12,593 bases of DNA from Leclercia sp. UBA7405 (GCA_002469605.1 DKMV01000183.1:1-12593), one strand, 5' to 3'. Numbered from the stretch's first letter, positions 1-5,935 are shown. Made by a program: numbers and translations. Notes: generated by a model from the sequence alone, not told the origin.

Positions 1-382
1 CTTCTGCGTGGTGGTGGTCTTTAACAACGTCATTGCCCGCTTCCGGCGCACCTCCTGGAGTCAGGTGGAGGCGTCGATGGATTTAGGCGCCAACGGCTGG
101 CAAACCTTCCGCTACGTGGTGCTGCCCAATCTGGGGTCGGCGCTGCTGGCGGGCGGTATGCTCGCTTTTGCGCTGTCGTTTGATGAGATTATCGTCACCA
201 CTTTTACCGCAGGGCACGAACGCACCTTACCCCTGTGGCTGCTCAACCAGCTTGGCAGGCCGCGCGACGTGCCGGTTACCAACGTGGTGGCGCTGCTGGT
301 GATGCTAGTGACAACTCTTCCTATTCTGGGAGCCTGGTGGCTCACCCGCGACGGCGATACTGTTGCCGGCGACGGGAAATAA
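1..382 (+). CDS. ydcV: YdcV-type ABC transporter permease, C-terminal part
   Basis: The last 126 codons of an inner-membrane permease run in from the left edge and end at TAA 380-382. The visible part holds the cytoplasmic EAA loop that contacts the ATPase ([10 protein letters not shown] followed by the VLPNL end of the loop), then two hydrophobic membrane segments and a polar tail. The stretch from the EAA loop to WWLTR matches E. coli YdcV closely from memory. In E. coli, YdcSTUV is a putative importer for putrescine/polyamine-type substrates encoded just before patD, and that order is kept here: patD starts 24 bp downstream, probably on the same transcript. The N-terminus and the periplasmic and ATPase partners lie outside the window. 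The family is certain; the transported substrate is inferred from the neighbour. Confidence 0.93.
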   Translation, partial: FCVVVVFNNVIARFRRTSWSQVEASMDLGANGWQTFRYVVLPNLGSALLAGGMLAFALSFDEIIVTTFTAGHERTLPLWLLNQLGRPRDVPVTNVVALLVMLVTTLPILGAWWLTRDGDTVAGDGK

Positions 383-406
383 CCTCGATTTCAACAGGAC
401 AATGCT

Positions 407-1831
407 ATGCAAACTCAACTGCTGATAAATGGTGAACTGGTCTCGGGCGAAGGCGAGAAACAGGCGGTCTACAATCCTGCCACCGGTGAGGTGCTGGTGG
501 AGATCGCCGAAGCAAGCGCCGCCCAGGTGGATGCCGCTGTTCAGGCCGCGGACCGGGCGTTTCGCGAATGGGGCCAGACCACGCCGAAAGTCCGTGCCGA
601 GGCGGTGTTAAAACTGGCGGACATCATTGAACATAACGCCGACGTTTTTGCCCGGCTGGAGTCGCAGAACTGCGGTAAACCGCTACACAGCGTGGCGGGG
701 GATGAGATCCCGGCGGTGGCCGACGTGTTTCGCTTCTTTGCCGGGGCCGCCCGCTGCCTGAACGGGCTGGCGGCGGGGGAGTATCTTGAAGGCCACACCT
801 CGATGATCCGCCGTGACCCGATCGGGGTAGTGGCCTCCATCGCCCCCTGGAACTATCCCCTGATGATGGCCGCCTGGAAGCTCGGCCCGGCGCTTGCCGC
901 GGGCAATTGCGTGGTGCTTAAACCTTCAGAAATTACGCCGCTGACAGCCCTGAAGCTGGCGGAGCTGGCAAAAGATATCTTCCCGGCCGGGGTGCTGAAC
1001 GTCCTTTTCGGGCGCGGCAAAACCGTGGGCGACCCGCTTACCGGGCATGACAAGGTGCGGATGGTCTCCCTGACCGGATCTATTGCCACCGGCGAGCACA
1101 TCATCGGCCATACCGCCTCCTCTATTAAGCGCACCCATATGGAGCTCGGCGGCAAAGCGCCGGTGATTGTCTTTGATGATGCCGACCTGGACGCCGTCGT
1201 GGAGGGGGTACGCACCTTCGGTTTTTATAACGCCGGCCAGGACTGCACCGCCGCCTGCCGCATCTATGCCCAGCAGGGGATCTACGCCGCGCTGGTCGAA
1301 AAACTGGGCGCGGCCGTTGCCAGTATCAAGCTCGGCCCACCGGAAGATGAAACTACCGAGCTGGGGCCGCTAAGCTCGCAGGCGCATCTGGAGCGGGTGG
1401 CGAAAGCCGTGGATGAAGCCAAGGCGCAGGCGCATATTCAGGTGGTGGCCGGGGGCAGCAGGCACGAGGGTAAGGGCTTCTACTTCCAGCCCACGCTGCT
1501 GGCCGGGGCGAAACAGGAAGACGCCATCGTCCAGCGGGAGGTCTTTGGCCCGGTGGTGAGCGTTACCAGCTTTAACGACGAGGCGCAGGTAGTGGAGTGG
1601 GCCAACGACTCGCCCTACGGGCTGGCGTCTTCCGTCTGGACGCAGGATGTCGGGCGGGCGCACCGCGTCAGCGCCCGGCTGCAGTATGGCTGCACCTGGG
1701 TCAATACCCACTTTATGCTGGTCAGCGAAATGCCCCACGGCGGGATGAAAATGTCCGGCTACGGCAAGGATATGTCGGTGTACGGTCTAGAGGATTATAC
1801 GGTCGTCAGACATGTGATGATAAAACATTAA
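407..1831 (+). CDS. patD: Gamma-aminobutyraldehyde dehydrogenase PatD (YdcW)
   Basis: A full-length 474-residue NAD-dependent aldehyde dehydrogenase, the same length as E. coli PatD/YdcW and nearly collinear with it. It oxidises 4-aminobutanal (from putrescine via the PatA transaminase) to GABA in the cytoplasm. The catalytic set is intact: Asn149 in APWNYP, Lys172 in LKPSE, general base Glu246 in MELGGK, and nucleophile Cys280 in NAGQDC. The Rossmann-domain phosphate loop SLTGSIATG is present at 221-229. The ATG at 407 is preceded by an AGGA ribosome site and gives the family N-terminus. It follows ydcV by 24 bp, so putrescine-type uptake and breakdown appear co-expressed. A 9-bp hairpin lies just after the stop. 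Nothing in the gene looks damaged. Confidence 0.97.
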   Translation: MQTQLLINGELVSGEGEKQAVYNPATGEVLVEIAEASAAQVDAAVQAADRAFREWGQTTPKVRAEAVLKLADIIEHNADVFARLESQNCGKPLHSVAGDEIPAVADVFRFFAGAARCLNGLAAGEYLEGHTSMIRRDPIGVVASIAPWNYPLMMAAWKLGPALAAGNCVVLKPSEITPLTALKLAELAKDIFPAGVLNVLFGRGKTVGDPLTGHDKVRMVSLTGSIATGEHIIGHTASSIKRTHMELGGKAPVIVFDDADLDAVVEGVRTFGFYNAGQDCTAACRIYAQQGIYAALVEKLGAAVASIKLGPPEDETTELGPLSSQAHLERVAKAVDEAKAQAHIQVVAGGSRHEGKGFYFQPTLLAGAKQEDAIVQREVFGPVVSVTSFNDEAQVVEWANDSPYGLASSVWTQDVGRAHRVSARLQYGCTWVNTHFMLVSEMPHGGMKMSGYGKDMSVYGLEDYTVVRHVMIKH

Positions 1832-1837
1832 TCCCGC

Positions 1838-1862
1838 AGCCGCCGGTAACCCCCCGGCGGCT
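1838..1862 (+). terminator. GC-rich hairpin after patD, possible terminator
   Basis: A perfect 9-bp stem (AGCCGCCGG at 1838-1846 with CCGGCGGCT at 1854-1862) and a 7-nt loop lie 6 bp after the patD stop codon. There is no run of T after it on either strand, so it is not a classical intrinsic terminator. It may protect the 3' end of the ydc-patD transcript or help Rho-dependent termination. It marks the border between the GC-rich patD gene and the AT-rich flagellin promoter region. Confidence 0.45.
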
Positions 1863-1926
1863 AAATTCATAAAGAATATTTAATATATTCTCAAAATATA
1901 TCTTTTATTATTTACAAAACGACCCC

Positions 1927-1953
1927 TAAATTAAACTCCCGCCAGGTCGATAT
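1927..1953 (+). promoter_or_regulatory. Sigma-28 (FliA) class 3 flagellar promoter
   Basis: TAAA at 1927-1930 is followed by exactly 15 bases and then GTCGATAT at 1946-1953. The E. coli/Salmonella FliA consensus is TAAA-N15-GCCGATAA, so the -35 core and the spacing match fully and the -10 matches 6 of 8 positions. Transcription would start near 1960, about 25 nt before the ATG at 1986 of the flagellin gene, which is the usual kind of gene under FliA. No competing sigma-70 promoter of similar quality was seen between patD and the flagellin gene. Confidence 0.75.
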
Positions 1954-1985
1954 AACGGTAACCTCTCACTTTGCGGCGCACTATT

Positions 1986-3431
1986 ATGCTTGCCATTAAT
2001 AATAACGAGATTGCCGGGCTTTCGCTTAAATACCGGAAAAGCAACGAATCCATGCTTTCACAGGCCGTGGAACGCCTCTCGTCCGGCCTGCGGATCAACG
2101 GCGCCAAAGACGATGCCGCCGGGCAGGCGATCGTCAACCGTATGCAGTCAAATCTCAACGCAGACAGCGTGATTTCTCGCGGCATGGACGATGCTATAAG
2201 CCTGGCGCAGACCGCAGAAAGCGCGCTCGGTGAAATTGGCGACATGCTTATTCGTGCAAAAAGTCTGGCGGTTCAGGCGGCAACGGGAACGCTCTCAGAA
2301 AGCGACCGTATCAGTATTAATAATGAGTATCAGCAAATACTGGCCGGTATTACGCAAATAACTGAGGGAACGGAAATATTTGGGCAATATCCCCTCGCGA
2401 CGGATAACCCGGTATTGCCGCCGCAGCTGCTTGGCGATGTGGGGCCTTTAAATACTAAATTCCCGATAATGGGTAATACCTACTCCTTTACTTCGGGGAT
2501 TGTTCCGCTGGCCTATATTCCCGCCGGTTCGACAAATCTGACTATCAGGATCAACTCCCTGGGCCTGGATGACGATCTTCAGCTCTTTACCCGGGATGGT
2601 AAACACCTGGTGGGAACACCGCTGGAAGGCGCAGACGCGGATTTCACCTGGGTGAGCCACGGGATCACCGACGGCACGCTCGCCACCGGTGCCCTTATGA
2701 ACTCTGCCAACGGCTTTGCCAGCGGCGCCACCTACGATGACTCCCTGCTGCTGGAAGGGGGGCCGGTCTGGGATAACACCGGGCCGACGCTGGCCTATAA
2801 CGGCATGAATATCACCTACAGCGGCGATGGCGATCGCTACGAAGACAGCACCAACGGCGGCTATAACGACGGCACCAACGGCCCGATTATGAGTGAGCGC
2901 ATTACGCTGGATCAGGTGACCGAAGATCTGCTGGTGATGGTAGTGGGCAATGGCTCGTTCACCAGCGCCGTGACCTGGGGAAACCTGCCTGCGCCGACGG
3001 CGACGCCCGCCGTGCCGCCTAAGCAGAGCCATCCGGTGGAGCTGGTGACCAGCGCCAACTTTGGCGAAGAGATGCAGACCATGACCATCGCGCCGACGCC
3101 TGCGGATCTCAAAACCCTGAAGCTGGAAAACACCAGTATGTCGACCCAAAGCGGGGCCAGTCAGTGTATGGGGGCGTTAGATGCGGCGCTGGAAAAGGTG
3201 AGTGGCTATCGCAGCCAGTACGGGGCGACGATTAATAGCGTCGAGTCGCACAAGGCGGTGCTGTCACAGCAGAATATTGCGCTGCAGGCCAGCCGCAGCC
3301 GCATTCAGGACGCGGACTACGCCGCTGAAGCCAGCCGCCTGGCCCGGGCGCAAATTCTGGAGCAGGGGCAGTCTGCGGCGCTGAAAATTGCCAATCAGGC
3401 GCCGCAGAGGGTGCTGGATCTGCTGAAATAA
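1986..3431 (+). CDS. Orphan flagellin with an unusual central domain
   Basis: This 481-residue protein has the conserved flagellin ends that form the D0/D1 core of the filament. The N-terminus includes LSSGLRINGAKDDAAGQAI at 31-49 and LAVQAA at 94-99. The C-terminus includes SRSRIQDADYAAEASRLARA at 436-455 and ends QAPQRVLDLLK. Residues about 150-385 are not the usual D2/D3: they look beta-rich (LTIRINSLGLDDDLQLFTRD at 185-204), with an acidic Gly/Asn/Asp stretch at 280-300, and suggest a PPC- or P-domain-like beta-sandwich. Leu88, Arg90, Leu94 and Glu114 fall at the TLR5-contact positions of Salmonella FliC. A single Cys394 in the C-terminal core is odd. The ATG at 1986 is chosen over a TTG at 1971 because it gives the normal flagellin start and a leader that fits the promoter. 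The Shine-Dalgarno is weak. No other flagellar gene is nearby. Confidence 0.9.
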   Translation: MLAINNNEIAGLSLKYRKSNESMLSQAVERLSSGLRINGAKDDAAGQAIVNRMQSNLNADSVISRGMDDAISLAQTAESALGEIGDMLIRAKSLAVQAATGTLSESDRISINNEYQQILAGITQITEGTEIFGQYPLATDNPVLPPQLLGDVGPLNTKFPIMGNTYSFTSGIVPLAYIPAGSTNLTIRINSLGLDDDLQLFTRDGKHLVGTPLEGADADFTWVSHGITDGTLATGALMNSANGFASGATYDDSLLLEGGPVWDNTGPTLAYNGMNITYSGDGDRYEDSTNGGYNDGTNGPIMSERITLDQVTEDLLVMVVGNGSFTSAVTWGNLPAPTATPAVPPKQSHPVELVTSANFGEEMQTMTIAPTPADLKTLKLENTSMSTQSGASQCMGALDAALEKVSGYRSQYGATINSVESHKAVLSQQNIALQASRSRIQDADYAAEASRLARAQILEQGQSAALKIANQAPQRVLDLLK

Positions 3432-3433
3432 AG

Positions 3434-3616
3434 TTACCAGCCGCAGACGCTATGCTCGTTTTCAGTGTCATAAGCGCGCACGGTGTTCACCAGATCTTTC
3501 ACCACGTCGGCGGCGACGTCGGGCAGCAGCAGCTCCATTGGGGTTTCGGTTTCATAATCCACCGATACCCCGTTGCTGTTATTGGTCACGGTGACCGTAT
3601 AAGTTGCCTTGCCCAT
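3434..3616 (-). CDS. yoaG: YoaG family protein (DUF1869)
   Basis: A 60-residue protein starting MGKATYTVTVTNNSNG and ending ENEHSVCGW, almost the same as E. coli YoaG from memory, a small structured protein of unknown function. In E. coli it is the second gene of the yeaR-yoaG operon, induced by nitrate through NarL and by nitric oxide through NsrR. The ATG at 3616 has a clean AAGGAG 7 nt upstream. A longer in-frame reading up to 3688 lies inside yeaR and is rejected. It begins 4 nt after the end of yeaR, so the two are co-transcribed and probably translationally coupled. Its stop codon is 2 bp from that of the convergent flagellin gene, which leaves no room for a terminator. Confidence 0.93.
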   Translation of the reverse strand: MGKATYTVTVTNNSNGVSVDYETETPMELLLPDVAADVVKDLVNTVRAYDTENEHSVCGW

Positions 3617-3620
3617 CGTC

Positions 3621-3974
3621 TTACTCCTTATGGGTATTAACGACTTTCCCCAGGCCTGCGCCTTCAAGCGTTGCGTCGGGAGCGGCAAAAAAGTCGATAT
3701 TAAAATAGGTATCTTCCGTCAGCAGTTCGATGCGATGCCATTTTTGCGGCGGGGAGATACCAAAGCTGCCGGCTTCGATTACCAGCTCCAGATCCGGCTC
3801 TGTGGCATCACCATCGGCAAAGCCAAAATAGCGCACCGCGCCCTGCATCACCGACAGGCGGCCATAGACGTTGGCTTTGGTGTTGTGATGGGTGAAGAGC
3901 GCTTTTGGTGCGGTTTCACGGTTCCAGAAGGGGGTAGAGCGGGTATGAACATAATTTTCAGGAATACGTAGCAT
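3621..3974 (-). CDS. yeaR: YeaR (DUF1971, cupin-like), copy nearest yoaG
   Basis: A 117-residue protein with the YeaR/DUF1971 (TehB-related, cupin-like) signature: HTRSTPFWNRETAP near the N-terminus, GRLSVMQGAVRY, then IEAGSFGISPPQKWHRIE and TYFNIDFF. The conserved His/Glu set is typical of a small beta-barrel that could bind a metal or small anion, but no reaction is established. E. coli YeaR is induced by nitrate, nitrite and NO. This copy keeps the C-terminal tail (LEG...GKVVN) seen in E. coli YeaR, which the paralogue upstream lacks. It also lacks about three residues in the loop before GRLSVMQG. The ATG at 3974 has AAGGAA 8 nt upstream. It lies between the paralogue (26-bp gap) and yoaG (4-bp gap) in one operon. 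Confidence 0.92.
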   Translation of the reverse strand: MLRIPENYVHTRSTPFWNRETAPKALFTHHNTKANVYGRLSVMQGAVRYFGFADGDATEPDLELVIEAGSFGISPPQKWHRIELLTEDTYFNIDFFAAPDATLEGAGLGKVVNTHKE

Positions 3975-4000
3975 GGTCGGTTCCTTATAGCGCAGTGCGC

Positions 4001-4327
4001 TCAGTATGATTTCAGGATCTCGGGCTCAACGAAAAAATCGATATTAAACAGCGTGTCATCACTCATCACCTCGATGTGATGCCAGCGTTCCGGCGGAAAT
4101 ACGCCAAAATGCCCCGCTTCGATGATGAGAACGCCGTCGGGCTCGGGGCTGGTCTCATCAGCATAGCCGAGCCAGATAACTGTGCCCTGCATAACGCTAA
4201 GGCGAGGATAGACGCCGGGTTGGGTGCCTTTATCAAGGTGGCGCTGAAACAGGCCAGCAGGGGCGGTCATTCTGTTCCAGATCGGGGTGGAGCGGGTATG
4301 AATACAACTCTGCGGAATACGAAGCAT
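4001..4327 (-). CDS. Second YeaR-like protein (DUF1971), first gene of the operon
   Basis: A 108-residue YeaR paralogue: MLRIPQSCIHTRSTPIWNR, then GVYPRLSVMQG, EAGHFGVFPPERWHHIE and TLFNIDFFVEPE. Its core loop (HLDKGTQPGVYP) is closer to E. coli YeaR than the downstream copy is, but it stops short of the C-terminal tail. The pair therefore looks like a tandem duplication whose copies have diverged in different parts. The ATG at 4327 is chosen because it has GGGAGG 4 nt upstream and matches the family N-terminus. A TTG at 4351 would add eight residues not expected in the family. It is the promoter-proximal gene, with an NsrR operator about 60-80 bp upstream. Function is unknown; a role under nitrosative stress is inferred. 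Confidence 0.9.
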   Translation of the reverse strand: MLRIPQSCIHTRSTPIWNRMTAPAGLFQRHLDKGTQPGVYPRLSVMQGTVIWLGYADETSPEPDGVLIIEAGHFGVFPPERWHHIEVMSDDTLFNIDFFVEPEILKSY

Positions 4328-4378
4328 TTTTCCTCCCTTTTTAGCCTGCAACCATTAAAGCACCTCAGGGACAGGATT

Positions 4379-4407
4379 ATTGTGCATAAAGTGCATTTCA
4401 AATGCAA
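4379..4407 (-). promoter_or_regulatory. Possible sigma-70 promoter of the yeaR-like operon
   Basis: On the minus strand TTGCAT (4407-4402) and CACAAT (4384-4379) are separated by 17 bp. Agreement with TTGACA/TATAAT is only moderate (3 of 6 and 4 of 6). Transcription would start near 4372, giving a leader of about 45 nt. The -35 and most of the spacer are covered by the NsrR operator, which is the expected layout for repression by steric block. I did not find convincing paired NarL heptamers. Confidence 0.35.
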
Positions 4408-4410
4408 CTT
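4388..4410. promoter_or_regulatory. NsrR operator (nitric-oxide-sensing repressor site)
   Basis: Two 11-bp arms, AAAGTGCATTT (4388-4398) and AAATGCAACTT (4400-4410), flank a single C. This is the 11-1-11 inverted repeat of the E. coli/Salmonella NsrR consensus, whose arm is AAGATGCATTT. The left arm matches 9 of 11 positions and the right arm, read on the other strand, matches 10 of 11. NsrR is an iron-sulphur repressor released from DNA by NO, and E. coli yeaR-yoaG is a known target. The site lies between the yeaR-like operon and the divergent tiny gene and touches the likely -35 regions of both. Confidence 0.78.
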
Positions 4411-4431
4411 TAAACGCACTGGCAGGAGTGG

Positions 4432-4442
4432 TCTATACTTAG
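4432..4442 (+). promoter_or_regulatory. Sigma-S-like extended -10 element
   Basis: TCTATACTTAG matches the stationary-phase sigma-S -10 pattern KCTAYRCTTAA at 10 of 11 positions. It also contains TATACT, acceptable for sigma-70. Transcription would begin near 4446, leaving a leader of about 26 nt before the ATG at 4472. The -35 is poor (TTAAAC at 4410-4415, 18-bp spacing to TATACT), as is usual for sigma-S promoters, and it abuts the NsrR operator. Confidence 0.5.
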
Positions 4443-4471
4443 CTGTTCCGAAGGCCAACAAGGAGATATTT

Positions 4472-4549
4472 ATGAACTATGTAGAGAAAGATGATCCACG
4501 TGAAGCGCCGGAATCAGGTGACAAAAAGCCGCAACCGGCGAAGAAGTAA
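4472..4549 (+). CDS. Tiny 25-residue charged protein, function unknown
   Basis: ATG at 4472 has AAGGAG 7 nt upstream (a strong, well-spaced ribosome site) and opens a 25-codon frame ending TAA 4547-4549. The peptide is very hydrophilic, rich in Lys, Asp, Glu and Pro, with no membrane segment, no cysteine and a Lys-Lys C-terminus; it is probably disordered. I do not recognise it. A much longer reading in the same frame runs back to 4076 but is only the antisense of the YeaR-like gene. The unit is compact: a sigma-S-like -10, a good ribosome site and an intrinsic terminator 6 bp after the stop give a transcript of about 135 nt. That size also fits a small RNA that happens to carry an ORF. Confidence 0.55.
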   Translation: MNYVEKDDPREAPESGDKKPQPAKK

Positions 4550-4555
4550 CACCAC

Positions 4556-4580
4556 AAAGGTCGCTCAGGCGACCTTTTTT
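4556..4580 (+). terminator. Intrinsic terminator of the tiny gene
   Basis: A GGTCGC / GCGACC stem (4559-4564 and 4569-4574), extended by AAA/TTT pairs, has a TCAG tetraloop and is followed by six T residues (4575-4580). It is a classical Rho-independent terminator 6 bp after the tiny ORF. It also insulates ortT from upstream transcription. Confidence 0.9.
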
Positions 4581-4646
4581 ATGTACAAAATGCTACCCAG
4601 TTGTTATTAACCTTATGAAATAAGTGGATATCTTGTAACAAAACAC

Positions 4647-4660
4647 TTGATCTGTATCAC
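4647..4660. promoter_or_regulatory. FNR-like site upstream of ortT
   Basis: TTGAT-CTGT-ATCAC matches the FNR consensus TTGAT-N4-ATCAA at 9 of 10 specified bases. It is centred about 55 bp before the ortT ATG. A weak -10 (TATTTT at 4685-4690) lies at a distance suitable for a class II site but would leave a very short leader, so the promoter itself is unresolved. CRP is a less likely alternative because the TGTGA/TCACA core is not kept. Confidence 0.35.
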
Positions 4661-4708
4661 TATATGACGCATATTGCGCCCGGTTATTTTATAAGCGGAG
4701 TGAGCGCA

Positions 4709-4882
4709 ATGACGTTGTATCAGAAAATGTTGGTGTTTTACGCAATCATGGCGACGCTCTGCGCCCTTATTACCTGGTTCCTCTCTAAAGATCGTAAACG
4801 CATTCGCTTTCTGAGCGCCTTTCTGGTGGGCTCAACCTGGCCGATGAGTTTCCCGGTGGCGCTGCTAATTTCGTTATTTTGA
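4709..4882 (+). CDS. ortT: OrtT-family small membrane toxin (GhoT-like)
   Basis: A 57-residue, two-helix inner-membrane protein, the exact family length. Hydrophobic segments lie at about 5-24 and 33-55, joined by a basic turn (SKDRKRIRF), and the hallmark LSAFLVGSTWPMSFPVALL is at 35-53. It matches E. coli OrtT (YdcX) closely and GhoT more distantly. These proteins damage the membrane and lower proton-motive force and ATP. GhoT is controlled by the GhoS RNase antitoxin, while OrtT is described as an orphan toxin active under stringent stress. No GhoS-like gene is visible here. The ATG at 4709 has GGAG 8 nt upstream; the ATG at 4664 has no ribosome site. In E. coli ortT sits next to patD, so this copy is positional evidence that 1832-4580 was inserted, or lost elsewhere. 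Confidence 0.92.
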   Translation: MTLYQKMLVFYAIMATLCALITWFLSKDRKRIRFLSAFLVGSTWPMSFPVALLISLF

Positions 4883-4931
4883 CTCCCGCTGCCGATGGGC
4901 GTCTCAACCCTCCGGACGGTAAACCCAGGCA

Positions 4932-5357
4932 TTATCCCGGTACATGGCAGGTGGTGTGGTAATAGGTACCGGCTGGCACTTTGATGGGGAAAATGTGGCA
5001 GGTTTTGACGTAGTCAGCAGGCTCCCCCTTGTACACATAAGCCGTCAGATGCTCCTTTTCCGGGAATGGCGTAACGCCGCCCCGGTGCCAAAACGACGCT
5101 TTAAGATAGAGATGGGTGTCGTAGATGCTGTGGTAGCCATGGCGGATCGCATCTGACGAAGAGGCGGCGAGCGCGGCGTATACCGGGGTTTGCGAAGTAT
5201 CGCTGGATGTTAATACTAATTGTTGCTGGGTAATGGCTACCCATGTTGTACAGCCCGGATTGGTACAGACAAACGTTGCTGCAAATCCCGGGGGCGTACT
5301 GGCAATAAAGCCCACTCCTGAAAGCAAAAATGGTAAAGAAAATTTAAATCTGCTCAT
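4932..5357 (-). CDS. Secreted four-cysteine protein of unknown function
   Basis: A 141-residue protein with a Sec signal peptide: Arg/Lys start, hydrophobic core SLPFLLSGVGFIAS, likely cleavage after GFA at about residue 26. The mature 115 residues carry four cysteines, C31 and C36 (CTNPGC) near the N-terminus and C120 and C137 near the C-terminus, enough for two disulphides in the periplasm or outside. The middle is rich in Thr, Ser, Tyr and His, and the predicted fold would be beta. I do not recognise the family. The ATG at 5357 has AAGGA 9 nt upstream. Between them lies an ATG-TAA start-stop (5362-5357) whose last A is the first base of this ATG. The gene is divergent from the AT-rich block to its right and convergent with ortT, 49 bp between stops, with no clear terminator. 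Confidence 0.75.
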   Translation of the reverse strand: MSRFKFSLPFLLSGVGFIASTPPGFAATFVCTNPGCTTWVAITQQQLVLTSSDTSQTPVYAALAASSSDAIRHGYHSIYDTHLYLKASFWHRGGVTPFPEKEHLTAYVYKGEPADYVKTCHIFPIKVPAGTYYHTTCHVPG

Positions 5358-5567
5358 TACATCTTGTCCTTAAAGCTTTTTATATCTTCATATTTAATAT
5401 GCAAGCGTATTATTTCCTGAATAACGGATGCGCGAAAAGTACGCCAGCAATGGCGTGGATTATAAAAACGACGTTATAAAATTAATAAGATGCGAAGGGG
5501 AGCAATCCTTAATTATCCAGCCACAGGCTTTGCTGTCGTGGGATTAGGACAGGGATTTATCAATAAC

Positions 5568-5771
5568 TTATGCATTAACAAACAGATAGCCATCAAATTC
5601 ATAATTTAAATCTTTAGTTTTATCGCTGCTCCTGATTTTCTGCCCGCTAAGATGAGGCTTACTACCGCCGCTTTCTGTGATCTCTGTCGCTTTCAGGGTA
5701 CTCTTTTTATTAATAGTGATCTCAGTGGCGGCATAAATATAAAATTTAATTACGATGCTGTTGAAGTATTC
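5568..5771 (-). pseudogene. Possible remnant of a coding sequence
   Basis: A stop-free stretch of 67 codons on the minus strand sits between TAA TAA (just before 5771) and TAA at 5570-5568. It contains no ATG, GTG or TTG start with a ribosome site. The translation alternates polar and hydrophobic residues in a beta-like way (YAATEITINKKSTLKATEIT, later LNYEFDGYLFVNA). A short open frame in another register lies just upstream (about 5772-5826), so a frameshifted, truncated surface or secreted protein is possible. Chance openness in AT-rich DNA cannot be excluded. Confidence 0.2.
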
Positions 5772-5919
5772 TTATTAATTATTGTAATAATCGCGCTGTT
5801 ATAAAAATGATTAACGGTAAGAAAATAGAGATTTCCCTCTAAGAAAAGTACCCGGATTTATCCTTTCTGAAGGCCGCTTCCAGTTTTGTCTTTCGGCAAT
5901 AGCATTTCTTTTGCGATAA

Positions 5920-5935
5920 CTGTATAAATACACAG
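5920..5935. promoter_or_regulatory. LexA SOS box before the alpha/beta hydrolase
   Basis: CTGTATAAATACACAG matches the LexA consensus CTGTATATATATACAG at 14 of 16 positions, including both CTG and CAG ends with the required N10 spacing. It overlaps the likely -10 TATAAA (5923-5928) and ends 20 bp before the ATG at 5956, the usual geometry for LexA repression. The -35 is weak (TAGCAT 5900-5905, 17-bp spacing). Confidence 0.72.

Noticed and set aside
2448..3149. A 233-codon minus-strand frame inside the flagellin gene
   Set aside because: Arg/His/Gly-rich antisense reading of the flagellin central domain; no family resemblance.
3609..3971. A 120-codon plus-strand frame opposite yeaR
   Set aside because: It is the complement of a clear YeaR protein and has no supporting signals.
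4076..4549. A 157-codon plus-strand ORF covering the YeaR-like gene and the tiny gene
   Set aside because: Most of it is antisense to the second YeaR gene; only the last 25 codons have their own ribosome site, so the start at 4472 is used.
5399..5479. A 26-codon plus-strand ORF in the AT-rich gap
   Set aside because: No Shine-Dalgarno sequence and no promoter or terminator around it.
5532..5552. CTG...CAG palindrome-like sequence considered as another LexA box
   Set aside because: The spacing is 14 bases instead of 10 and the core is not AT-alternating.
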